DNA from: an uncultured Shewanella sp.
GTDB lineage: Bacteria > Pseudomonadota > Gammaproteobacteria > Enterobacterales > Shewanellaceae
Length of the DNA: 64,000 nt
Direction of reading: 5' to 3'
Assembly (NCBI GenBank): GCA_947503555.1
Contig: CANNEE010000017.1
Coordinates: 52,382 to 116,381 of the forward strand
The notes beneath the pieces were generated by a model. The model was not told the origin of the DNA and did no database searches. It was given only the letters and a program-made list of their open reading frames with translations. Every line of letters begins with the position of its first letter. Position 1 is the stretch's first letter. This document shows, piece by piece, positions 40,707-48,667 of this stretch. A program made the translations under genes and the position numbers.

Positions 40707-42074
40707 TTAAAGAAAAGCTCAAAACATATTCCCTATACTTATCAGCGAAATGGCATTTATTACTTTCGTTATCGCGTACCGAAAGTAATTCAACAAGCCA
40801 CAAATCTACCGCCAATTCTTCGGCAAAGCCTTAAAACCAAATCTCCAATAGAAGCCAAAAAGCAGGCCCGCATTTCTGTAGATCTTTTTTTTAATTTACA
40901 GGAGATAATTATGGCTAAAAAAAGGCACTCGGCAATCACGCAAGGGTTGATATCATTTTCGTCATCACTTGGTGAATTCAGGTTTGAAGGCTCAAGCTTG
41001 GAGGAGGAATCTAAGGCTGTTTCTGAATTTGTAGATAAGAACTCTGGTAGACTTGGAGCTGTATCGCTCAAAACTCGCAAGGAGCAAGCAAGTGAAACAC
41101 TTCCGCAGGTTTGCGATATGTGGGAGCGATGGCAGCAGACTTGGGGAGATTTGACTGACAAGGAGTCTAAGGCCCGAGTCAGATATATGGATATACTGCT
41201 TCACTTATTTGGTAAACATCCCGTTGATATAACCGCCAAGCAAGCCGATGAAGTCATGCGAGTGGTTGATGCTATGCCGAAATCCAATATCAACCCTTAT
41301 TGTAAGTGGTCACAGGCGGAAAGGGTTGAAGCTGCAGTAAAGGGGATAATTCCAGAGGGGCACAGGGTCAGCAGTGCGAAACATGCGTTGAAAGTTTATC
41401 AAGGCTTTTATAGATGGCTTAAGACCGAACATATTATCGATACCAGTCCTTTTAACGACAGACGCTATCAGATAAAGAAAGGGGGAGTGCGTGGCGCATT
41501 CAACATTGAGCAGGTACAGCGGATACTCGATTTTAGTGTGAAATGTAAAGACCCGAACAAGAAGTGGATGCCTTTAGTTATGGCATACACAGGTATGAGA
41601 AATGGTGAGCTGCAAAGGTTGACCAAGAGTGATATAAGGTGCTGTAAGGCAACCATGGTTTGGTACATACAGGTTACAGACAGTAAGACCGTGGCTTCAT
41701 CGCGGCGGGTCCCCATTGCTCAGGCATTGTTGGATCTTGGGTTTTTAGCTTTCATTGAAAGTCTCGATGAAGGCAAGATTTTTTCAGTTTCCGACAAATG
41801 GTTGACGCGCTATTATAGTGGAATCTTGAAAAAAAACTGTATGCTGCCCGCAGAAGATTTACAGGGGGCAAAACTGTCCGTGTACTCGTTCAGACACACG
41901 GTGACATCTCTTATCCGTTCAACAGGAGTTAATGTTGCCATTTCCACTGCAATCATGGGGCACAGCTCGGAGGGGGGCACCCATGCAGGGTATACTCACG
42001 TTGAGCTGTTATGTTTACAGAAACTGAAACAGGTCATCGATTCCATCCCCTATAGGCCCAAGCTAGGTGATTAA
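40692..42074 (+). CDS. int: Tyrosine recombinase (site-specific integrase)
   Basis: This protein, about 460 aa from the GTG at 40692, has an N-terminal region with RNGIYYFRYRVPK, as in integrases with a DUF6538-type start, a SAM-like core-binding domain, and a C-terminal catalytic domain. Catalytic residues are readable: Arg in AYTGMRNGEL, His-x-x-Arg-type in YSFRHT, His in IMGHSSEG, and the nucleophile Tyr in HAGYTHVE. The frame is open to a TTG at 40644, but that start would overlap the hairpin; no clear ribosome site is visible for any candidate. Adjacent to attL in rnpB, it is the probable enzyme for island insertion and excision. Confidence 0.93.
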   Translation: MLQNELKKSSKHIPYTYQRNGIYYFRYRVPKVIQQATNLPPILRQSLKTKSPIEAKKQARISVDLFFNLQEIIMAKKRHSAITQGLISFSSSLGEFRFEGSSLEEESKAVSEFVDKNSGRLGAVSLKTRKEQASETLPQVCDMWERWQQTWGDLTDKESKARVRYMDILLHLFGKHPVDITAKQADEVMRVVDAMPKSNINPYCKWSQAERVEAAVKGIIPEGHRVSSAKHALKVYQGFYRWLKTEHIIDTSPFNDRRYQIKKGGVRGAFNIEQVQRILDFSVKCKDPNKKWMPLVMAYTGMRNGELQRLTKSDIRCCKATMVWYIQVTDSKTVASSRRVPIAQALLDLGFLAFIESLDEGKIFSVSDKWLTRYYSGILKKNCMLPAEDLQGAKLSVYSFRHTVTSLIRSTGVNVAISTAIMGHSSEGGTHAGYTHVELLCLQKLKQVIDSIPYRPKLGD

Positions 42075-42102
42075 TTCCCGAGGTAGGCATTTGATTTAAT
42101 CA

Positions 42103-42163
42103 TCAGGTGTTGTCAGCCCTCACCTGAGAGCGAAATCCTGTGCAAGTGTAGCCCATGACGGGC
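42103..42163 (+). other. Structured intergenic stretch after the integrase
   Basis: Two stem-loops are readable: TCAGGTG / CACCTGA (42103-42109 and 42121-42127) and GCCC / GGGC (42151-42154 and 42160-42163). No ORF occupies this gap. It could be an untranslated structured RNA or recombination-related DNA; I do not recognise it. Confidence 0.3.
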
Positions 42164-42203
42164 AGTAAAAGCGCCTAGAATCGTTCTCTAAGGGATTTAA
42201 ATG

Positions 42204-42235
42204 AAAGGCCTCTGGTTGATTCCGGGGGCTTTTTT
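42204..42235 (+). terminator. Terminator after the integrase gene
   Basis: A 12-bp stem with three G-U pairs (AAAGGCCTCTGG / CCGGGGGCTTTT), a 6-nt loop, and T residues after. It separates int from the convergent RES-domain gene. Confidence 0.7.
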
Positions 42236-42236
42236 A

Positions 42237-43280
42237 TTAGGCCATAACTTCAGTATATTCGAATGTGATCCCATTTAGGCTTTGAACAGAAGGCTCTGAA
42301 ACATCAAAGCCCTTATTGTCGAAAAATACAAAATTGTCTCCCTTACCAAAGGAGCTCTTGAAGATTATTCCATCATAAATTCCTAATGATTTTATATACT
42401 CACAAAGAAATTGGGTGGGAATATATTCAAGCTCAGATAGGTGAGGCTTTATAGGCACGGATAGAGCTTTTTCGAAAGACTCTAGCAAATCAATTATCGA
42501 AAGGACTTCACCGTATTGACTTTCAGAAAATGGAATGATTGAAAAGGACTTTCTAGGTGTTCTTAAATCAATAACCCGTTTTTCAAGACGTGGTTGAAAC
42601 TGAGACACGTGTATGTCACATCCATTATATGGTCTGACTTCAGAAATACATGTGTCAATATTGTTCGCAAGGTATACGTATGAAATTCCTTTAGGGTTTG
42701 CTCTGCCAGATGTTGCAAGCTGTGACGGTGGAGGCCCCATATCTTCTTTGGATAGTGGGTGATCGGCAATCCTTGCTCTGAAGAATTCATCGCCAGCTTT
42801 AATTTTGAATTCTAGCTGTTCCAGTATAGAGAACAGCGGTGAGACATTCTCTCGAAGATCTGTTGCGAATAAAGTTTGATAAACATCGTGTTGAGGGAAA
42901 AAACGATTATTGTGCTTTAGCTCTGCACACAGCTCACTCCACGCTTCTTTATATTTTTCAGTTCTATATTTGAGTGCATATTGAGCATCGTCAACGTTAA
43001 TATTCAAAATATCAGACAAAAGCTTATCGGGATTCCGTACTGATGGGCTAAATATGGAAAATGCTTGGTCTAAGACTGCATGTAAGGACAGGCCTTTCTC
43101 GTTTTGCTCCGTGGCCAATATCAAGAATTCAAATTTTTCTGCAAGTAGACTTGCTTCCATTAAGGGCTGATCTTCAGTCATGCAGTAGGAACAGCGTCCT
43201 AAATCGACATTGATGCTATGTGATAGCACTTCTCTCTTCAACACCTTATCATTGAAACACTCAAGGCAGCACTTAGTCAT
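42237..43280 (-). CDS. Zinc-ribbon/HEPN-like N-terminal and RES-domain protein
   Basis: This 347-aa protein begins with a likely zinc ribbon (Cys pairs C5/C8 and C30/C33). A helical region follows (about 45-160), similar to the HEPN-type N-termini found on some RES proteins. The C-terminal RES domain (about 163-330) has FFRAR (R168/R170) and ISEVRPY (E214), the Arg and Glu that name the family. RES toxins act on NAD+ or ADP-ribosylate targets. The ATG follows AGGGGAG, and the first eight bases overlap the sce7725-like stop, so translation is coupled. It is last in the three-gene operon and could be its effector; that is inference. Confidence 0.8.
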   Translation of the reverse strand: MTKCCLECFNDKVLKREVLSHSINVDLGRCSYCMTEDQPLMEASLLAEKFEFLILATEQNEKGLSLHAVLDQAFSIFSPSVRNPDKLLSDILNINVDDAQYALKYRTEKYKEAWSELCAELKHNNRFFPQHDVYQTLFATDLRENVSPLFSILEQLEFKIKAGDEFFRARIADHPLSKEDMGPPPSQLATSGRANPKGISYVYLANNIDTCISEVRPYNGCDIHVSQFQPRLEKRVIDLRTPRKSFSIIPFSESQYGEVLSIIDLLESFEKALSVPIKPHLSELEYIPTQFLCEYIKSLGIYDGIIFKSSFGKGDNFVFFDNKGFDVSEPSVQSLNGITFEYTEVMA

Positions 43281-44205
43281 GGTGCTCCCCTAGGTATCTA
43301 CAAAGAGTTTCAATATGGTGCTGAATTGAGAGTTTCTTTACTTGACCTAGTCCTGGGAAATGACCTGCCTCAGAAAGTGAGTAGTAGCCTTGAAGGCCTA
43401 TAGTACGATAGAGAATCTCTTCATGCTGTTCGGCAAAGTGAATTAGGTGTTGTAATGCGTCACCAAATTTCTCACCGGGTTGAGTTGGTGATTGGTTGTC
43501 GAAAGACTTGAAGTGCCTGACGTACATATCGTCAAACTCAGCAGGGTTAGTATAAGAAAGGTGAATTGTTATCACATAAGCTGGGCCGCCGGACTCGGTG
43601 AAGTCTTCACCTGTGATAGTATAGTCTCCAAAGCCGATAACACCTCTCTGTTCATTAAAACTAGTGTGGGCATCAGAGAAAAATGATTGTTCTGGATAGT
43701 CAGTGTTTCTCTTTTTTTTCTTAAAGCTATTGCTATCGACAATTACTATATTGTTAAGCCCCCTGAAAGGTCTTCGTTGATACGTCTTAGAGATAACTAA
43801 ATTAGCGTCTTCCAGTATAGACACAAGCTCTCTGTTAAGCCCTTCTTCAATAAAAACAGCAAAATTTTGAACTTCCGCTACTAGGCCGCGCACTTGCTCT
43901 GTTGTGAGGTTTTTTGTGCTGATACACGGGATGTACCTAAGCTCAGGCTCTCCATCGTTGACTGTTAATTCAGGAATAATTGATTCTGTATTGTCGCTTC
44001 CTTCAAAGTCACCGATAGATGGGTTAATGATAATTACCGGACATATATCGTTTTCGTTTAATGTTTTAATTGTATTGATAAGTGGAGAGAAGCTATCTCT
44101 AACTGGCTCAATGATTGGGCAAAAATGGTTGGAACCTACGGTAGGGGCTAGTTCTCTTAGAGCTATGAGCTCAAACTGTTTGCCTCTGAGGACTGGATAG
44201 TACAT
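43273..44205 (-). CDS. sce7725-like (beta) family protein
   Basis: This protein of about 310 aa begins MYYPVLRGKQFELIALRELA, the characteristic opening of the sce7725 family (related to the 'beta protein' family), which is known mainly as a tandem partner of sce7726. Conserved features seen include CPIIEPVRDSF and a central DYTITGEDF with a Gly/Pro-rich following stretch. No enzyme motif is obvious. The ATG at 44205 is supported by AAGGAG just upstream; the frame is open to 44220. It overlaps the sce7726-like gene by 35 bases and the RES gene by eight. Function unknown. Confidence 0.8.
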   Translation of the reverse strand: MYYPVLRGKQFELIALRELAPTVGSNHFCPIIEPVRDSFSPLINTIKTLNENDICPVIIINPSIGDFEGSDNTESIIPELTVNDGEPELRYIPCISTKNLTTEQVRGLVAEVQNFAVFIEEGLNRELVSILEDANLVISKTYQRRPFRGLNNIVIVDSNSFKKKKRNTDYPEQSFFSDAHTSFNEQRGVIGFGDYTITGEDFTESGGPAYVITIHLSYTNPAEFDDMYVRHFKSFDNQSPTQPGEKFGDALQHLIHFAEQHEEILYRTIGLQGYYSLSEAGHFPGLGQVKKLSIQHHIETLCRYLGEHHD

Positions 44206-45052
44206 ATGAACTCCTTTCACTATTACTTGCCAAAACAGAAACCAATCGTTGCTGCAGTTTTGTTGGTAATTTATAGCTTATACCAGCGTTAATCAAGCAC
44301 TTAGGTAGTGAGAGGAGAAGGTCTTTGTTGTTTCTGCGACTTCTCTTAAGAATATTGCGATACTGCTCGCGTAATAAATCAGGATCCGCTGCGTCAATAA
44401 TCCGCTTGCAGGAGGAGTACATTTCTATATTGCCCACGTCAGGAATTACTCCTGAAACTGCATGAGCTAATTCTTTGTATTCAGGGGCTCTCAATGAATG
44501 CATGATCAAGTCAGAGGATATTGGTCTAGATGATAAGTCTTTGGCTTCTCTGATAGTTGAAAGGGTGTTTCGCTTGGTCAATTGCATCACGCCGACGAAT
44601 GGTGAGGTAGTTTCTTGAACCGTGGATATATATTTTTCATCGCATACGACATATACCATATCAAACAAACGAGAGTAAGAATCAAGCTGATCTTGCAGCC
44701 TGTTGAGGGAATCATACTCTGTTTTAATTTCGTAGCAGGTAGAGTGACCATTTAAAATCACGCAGTCTGCAATATTACTACCGACTCTAAATTCTGAGAG
44801 CATCGTCGCAGTATTGAGTGAATGTCGACCAAGAAGTCGCTTATTTGCAATTGTATTTTTGTAATAATATTCGTGTCGGTAGTGTTTTGAGATTTCTCTA
44901 TAAGTTCTCTCGAAGATCTCTTTTGCGGGTGTGATTCGAGGGTCGAGATACAGCAGTTCAGTAGCAACACGGTTTAGCTGGGAGAAATCTCCTAGCGCTA
45001 ACTGTGCTAAGTGACTGCTATTGAATATCCTAGCCGCATCTTTAACTCTCAT
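44171..45052 (-). CDS. sce7726-like family protein with PD-(D/E)xK nuclease motif
   Basis: This 293-aa protein has a core IADCVILNGHSTCYEIKTEYD, giving D96 and E108-x-K110, plus E87 upstream, as in PD-(D/E)xK nucleases. It continues with LQDQLDSYSRLFDMVYVVC, which matches my recollection of the sce7726 family. The N-terminus is helical (about 1-70) and the C-terminus rich in charged helices. It is first in a three-gene overlapping operon with the sce7725-like and RES genes. A nuclease role is inferred from motif alone. Island codon use and the sporadic family distribution suggest transfer. Confidence 0.82.
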   Translation of the reverse strand: MRVKDAARIFNSSHLAQLALGDFSQLNRVATELLYLDPRITPAKEIFERTYREISKHYRHEYYYKNTIANKRLLGRHSLNTATMLSEFRVGSNIADCVILNGHSTCYEIKTEYDSLNRLQDQLDSYSRLFDMVYVVCDEKYISTVQETTSPFVGVMQLTKRNTLSTIREAKDLSSRPISSDLIMHSLRAPEYKELAHAVSGVIPDVGNIEMYSSCKRIIDAADPDLLREQYRNILKRSRRNNKDLLLSLPKCLINAGISYKLPTKLQQRLVSVLASNSERSSYVLSSPQRQTV

Positions 45053-45185
45053 GACTCTACTATCTACTTATTTGATTATGCATTTAGTTTTTTCAATCGC
45101 TTATCTAACTATAATAAGATTTGAAAGGTCGCTAAGCCTAATTGTAAGTCGCTTCTTATCATTTTCCTACTAGTATATATTATTC

Positions 45186-45740
45186 CTAGCTTTTTCTTGC
45201 TTTGATTTTATATACCGTAGATACACCGATACCTAATTTCATTGCTGTGGTTTTAATAGTATTGCCTTCGGCAAGCAACTTCTCAATTTGCTCCTTACTC
45301 GGTTTGGCGCTCGGTCGGCCCATGTGTTTTCCTTTAGCTTTAGCGGCAGCAATACCTTCTGCCTGTCGCTCTCTGATTAAGCCTCGCTCCATCTCGGCTA
45401 CGCTGGCTAGGATGGATAGCACGCCTTTCTGTGCTGCTGTCATAGAGCCATTAAAGCTCATTCCTTCCTTGTGGAATATTACGCTTACACTTTTGGCATT
45501 TAATCGCTCTACGAGCGTTACAGCGTCCCCTGCACCTGAGCGGCAAACACGGTCTAAAGAATAGATGTGCAAAGTATCGCCCTCACGCAGATAGTTCAGG
45601 CACTCATCTAACATTGGGCGCTTTATGCTTCCAGCCGATGCCTTCTCTTCGAACGTCTTGTCGATAACCACGTCCTTGAAAACCTGACGATCAGTATTTT
45701 GGTCTGTGGTTGATACTCGGACATATGCAACATGGGACAT
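45186..45740 (-). CDS. Serine recombinase (resolvase/invertase family)
   Basis: This 184-aa protein has a catalytic domain with nucleophile S10 in AYVRVSTTDQN, the second conserved arginine region YSLDRVCRSG, and EMERGLIRERQ, followed by a C-terminal helix-turn-helix (TAMKLGIGVSTVYKIKA). I use ATG 45740, where family proteins begin, instead of the upstream start at 45824. It may resolve island dimers or invert DNA; the repeat-rich stretch directly upstream could be its site. It lies downstream of no other gene on its strand. Confidence 0.9.
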   Translation of the reverse strand: MSHVAYVRVSTTDQNTDRQVFKDVVIDKTFEEKASAGSIKRPMLDECLNYLREGDTLHIYSLDRVCRSGAGDAVTLVERLNAKSVSVIFHKEGMSFNGSMTAAQKGVLSILASVAEMERGLIRERQAEGIAAAKAKGKHMGRPSAKPSKEQIEKLLAEGNTIKTTAMKLGIGVSTVYKIKARKS

Positions 45741-46314
45741 GCTTGTTACTCTACAAAGGTCTATGATGTTTGGAGAATACTGTCTATAAATTAAAAATGC
45801 AACCTTTAGAGAGTCATGTTTCATGTGTCTTTAAAGGTATGCTTTGTAGAATGTGGTTTTTGCATGCCCATATCAGTGTTTGTTTGTGATTATCGATACA
45901 TAGAGCTTAAAAGACACAATAACCGCTGTTTGTGTAAGACTAGTTATTGAGCAAAAGAATTTAGAAGCATTTACATTGGTAAATAGTGTTGAGAAAATAG
46001 TCACGATTGCAATCTAAGAACATTCGCAATCACTCAACTAAGAGAAGACGTCTACAAAGAACAGCGTAGACAAACAAGCATCCATAGTCACTAGCCTTGA
46101 CGCCAAATTAGACGGCTAAATAGGACACCGACGCCTCCACGCGCCCCCGCTTCTTTTAGTTCCAAAATACCACAATATAAAACTCACTGAAGGTTTCTAA
46201 TGAGACTCAGAATATTACTTTGTGATCGGGCTTTTTACTCATTACCTCTTTATCTCTACGGATGGGGTAGCAGGCTAATTTTTATTGTTATTACCATTTG
46301 GGGCAGGAGGGTTC
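45741..46314. other. Gene-free stretch with res-like nested inverted repeats
   Basis: This 574-bp gap separates the serine recombinase from the HTH gene. Next to the recombinase are TCTACAAAG (45750-45758) mirrored by CTTTGTAGA (45842-45850), and ACCTTTA (45802-45808) mirrored by TAAAGGT (45832-45838). The size, about 100 bp directly upstream of the gene, fits a resolvase res site. From 45860 to 46300 I see no gene; GGCAGGAGGG near 46300-46312 is the ribosome site of the next gene. Confidence 0.5.
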
Positions 46315-46857
46315 ATGGCTGCTAAGTTAACACCAGAAACTGAACTAAAAGTTGTTTCGATGATCGCCGCTGGTTGGTCTAATGCTTCAATAGCAAGACA
46401 GCTGGACATATCTGTATCGACAGTCCAGAGAGTCAAAATAAGAACAAAAACAAAGTCTGGGGAAGCAAAAGACTTAGCTATTAAAGAAGCAAAAGCGTCA
46501 CTGAGTGAAGCTTTGTCCTCTGAATATGCAAAAGGGAAAGCGGCAATGCTTATTCGGGATGATTTTGCCATGGGAGAAGAGTTGAGGCGTAAAAGCGCCA
46601 TGATGCTTGAATCGATACCAGATAGACCCGTCTCGGCGAAGGAAGCTGTTGTATATGCAAGAGCTCTAACATCAGTTGCTACTTCATTAAAGCTATCCAG
46701 CGACACGTTGCGCCAAACATTGAAATTATCTTCCCCAAATTTGGATGACTTAGAAGAGTTACCCGTATTGGAAGTTCGAGAAATGTATGCGGATGAAATC
46801 GCCGAAATTCGAGAGTCTCAAAAGCAAATGGCCAAAGAGCAAGGCTGGGGTCAATAG
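46315..46857 (+). CDS. Helix-turn-helix protein, possibly terminase-small-subunit-like
   Basis: This 180-aa protein has an N-terminal HTH (about residues 8-40, SNASIARQLDISVSTVQRVK), a helical middle, and a C-terminal stretch LEELPVLEVREMYADEIAEIRESQ that recalls small terminase-like proteins of phages and satellites. The assignment is tentative; a simple regulator is equally possible. ATG 46315 follows GGCAGGAGGG; the frame opens at 46285. It is 70 bp upstream of the HUH Rep-like gene and same-strand. If it is TerS-like, it would suggest a phage satellite. Confidence 0.6.
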   Translation: MAAKLTPETELKVVSMIAAGWSNASIARQLDISVSTVQRVKIRTKTKSGEAKDLAIKEAKASLSEALSSEYAKGKAAMLIRDDFAMGEELRRKSAMMLESIPDRPVSAKEAVVYARALTSVATSLKLSSDTLRQTLKLSSPNLDDLEELPVLEVREMYADEIAEIRESQKQMAKEQGWGQ

Positions 46858-46867
46858 CAAAAAAAAA

Positions 46868-46898
46868 GCCCGTAAGCGCGAGCGCGCAAATACGGGGC
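46868..46898. repeat. GC-rich cruciform-capable hairpin before the Rep-like gene
   Basis: Outer stem GCCCGTA / TACGGG(G)C and inner stem GCGCG / CGCGC, directly after nine A residues. Read on the minus strand it resembles a terminator. Read as DNA it could be a nicking-origin hairpin for the downstream HUH protein. Confidence 0.5.
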
Positions 46899-46927
46899 AT
46901 CATCTCTATATCGAGCATAATTATAGC

Positions 46928-48049
46928 ATGAAAATTACTGAGAAAAGTAAGCGGGAACCTGTAAGTTTCAAAGTTGAAGAAAGTGGGGATTGCAGGGCAA
47001 AACTAGTAAATATGTTCATAGGGCTACAGCCCATGAGCCCAGCACTGGCAAGGCTTACAATAAAACATCAGGTTACTGGTGAAAACCTTGAACCAGTATA
47101 TACAGTACATACTACAAATATAAAGGGGACAGAGTGTAAGTTAGGCAAAGATCTATTTAGAAGTCCAAGAAATAAGTCTAGTACGCGCAATCTTCAATTA
47201 ATAGGTAAAGACTCGCTAAGTAGTTGCTTAAAATACAACGACGACTGCACTGCGGCATACAACGTTATTAATGAAAGAGCTATGAAAAGTTCTATGGTGC
47301 TCACTGCAGCCACTGTAACGCTGAGCGATGAAGTTTGTATTGCTGCACGCGAACATGTAAGGGGAGCCGTCGCCTGCATTAATGAAAGGCTCGTGGGGGA
47401 TAAAAGAAGAAGGAGCAAAGGGTGGAGACAGGTTGCTCTTGTGGCTATCGAAGAGTCTAAGAATGCTTTGATGGTTGATGATGGGGTTAATGAGCCACAA
47501 AAGCGCCTACATGCGCATATATTGACTTGTACAGGCCTTGAAGACGGAAGTCGTATTGAAGACCTTCAACGGTGCTTAAAGCGGCTGGCTAGAGAGGGAG
47601 TCAAGAATGGGGTAGAAGTTAAAACATCATACATTGCGAAGTTTCCCTATTCCGATGCCGTTCGCCTTGATGAAGAGATCAATGGTGAGCTACCTGCTAG
47701 CGAAGAGGAATCATTGGTTGATCCTCTTGGGCGAGGTGCTTGGAAAGAGACGCGCTCGGGTGAGCAATATGTATTTCGTCGTTTGCCTGTGAATCAACGA
47801 TGGGCAGATTACTTGTGTAAGGACATTGATGCGCCAACTTTCCCTGCCAATAAAAGCAAACCCTACGGTATGATAAATGGGTTAAAGAGTGAGGTAGCAG
47901 CCTACAAGCGTGAAAGATATGAAGAAGGAATAGCTTTCAAGCGTATTAACTTTGTCGTGTTAGACAAGGCCGTAAGTATCTTAAACAAAAGAAAGGAAGG
48001 GCTTACAGCAAGTAAAGTCTTAGAAATATACGATAGTCTTGTTGGATAG
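46928..48049 (+). CDS. HUH-type replication initiator-like protein
   Basis: This 373-aa protein carries an HUH motif, RLHAHIL, with H195 and H197, and a later Tyr in ADYLCKDID (Y295) followed by Lys, matching the layout of rolling-circle Rep and related endonucleases. The N-terminal 100 residues are basic. I use ATG 46928; the frame opens at 46787 inside the HTH gene. No helicase or nickase-accessory domain is visible. It may let the excised island replicate. Family assignment beyond HUH is not possible by eye. Confidence 0.65.
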   Translation: MKITEKSKREPVSFKVEESGDCRAKLVNMFIGLQPMSPALARLTIKHQVTGENLEPVYTVHTTNIKGTECKLGKDLFRSPRNKSSTRNLQLIGKDSLSSCLKYNDDCTAAYNVINERAMKSSMVLTAATVTLSDEVCIAAREHVRGAVACINERLVGDKRRRSKGWRQVALVAIEESKNALMVDDGVNEPQKRLHAHILTCTGLEDGSRIEDLQRCLKRLAREGVKNGVEVKTSYIAKFPYSDAVRLDEEINGELPASEEESLVDPLGRGAWKETRSGEQYVFRRLPVNQRWADYLCKDIDAPTFPANKSKPYGMINGLKSEVAAYKRERYEEGIAFKRINFVVLDKAVSILNKRKEGLTASKVLEIYDSLVG

Positions 48050-48286
48050 CGCTAAATTGTTTTAGATGCATTTTTGAAAATCGTTGCATCGGTTTTGACT
48101 GTGTACTGAGCTTATTTGCAAGGTGATTTTCGGCAGATGTATAGTGCTAGAATGTGGGTATCTTAGGTTTTTTAGTGTAAGGGCAATCTAAACGTCAAAT
48201 TGTTTCTAAGGTGATTTTGAAAATTTTGGCTAGGTTCATACCGTTTAAGATTCGGTAAAGATATGTTGATAATGTGAGGTCTAATC

Positions 48287-48445
48287 ATGACAACTAAACA
48301 GGATAGTGATGAAGCTAAGGTGCAAGCGGAAGTGGGAAAGGCCGTTAGTCTAGAGGAGCTCATAGAAAGCGTTCCCGAGGGAGGTCTAGACTTATCTGAT
48401 GAAGACAAAAAGTGGCTTTATGGGGTATGCGGAAAAGAGATCTAA
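48287..48445 (+). CDS. Small acidic hypothetical protein (52 aa)
   Basis: ATG at 48287 after GTGAGG. The product is acidic, with VSLEELIESVPEGGLDLSDEDKKWL spread over residues 20-44. The composition recalls antitoxin C-termini, but no toxin gene is adjacent. It stands alone between the Rep-like gene and the TIMP-like gene. Confidence 0.45.
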   Translation: MTTKQDSDEAKVQAEVGKAVSLEELIESVPEGGLDLSDEDKKWLYGVCGKEI

Positions 48446-48604
48446 CTTGTGATGCTCTTTGCTAGTGAGCTCTTCTTCAGCAAAGAGCAAAACCATCACA
48501 ATGTAGTTGTAGTAGCTAATACCTGAGCTTACATATCTGCATGCAAGTCACGACTGAATCGTACAAGCTGAATTCTAGTATCCTAACTCACAACTGGACA
48601 AAAG

Positions 48605-48616
48605 TGCGTTAACGCA
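48605..48616. repeat. 12-bp palindrome
   Basis: TGCGTTAACGCA, in the gap between the 52-aa ORF and the TIMP-like gene. It may be an operator or chance. Confidence 0.25.
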
Positions 48617-48667
48617 AACACTCTAAAGGTAGACTGAAGGATTAGGAAAAGTATCGGTAACACCAAG

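Noticed and set aside
42103-42200. Possible retron msr/msd or known riboswitch after the integrase
   Set aside because: No reverse transcriptase gene is present and no recognised riboswitch core can be matched.
45741-45824. 28-residue N-terminal extension of the serine recombinase
   Set aside because: Family proteins begin at the later Met (MSHVAYVRVS), and the extension overlaps the res-like repeats.
46275-46706. 143-aa minus-strand ORF opposite the HTH gene
   Set aside because: Complement of a better-supported gene with ribosome site and HTH motif.
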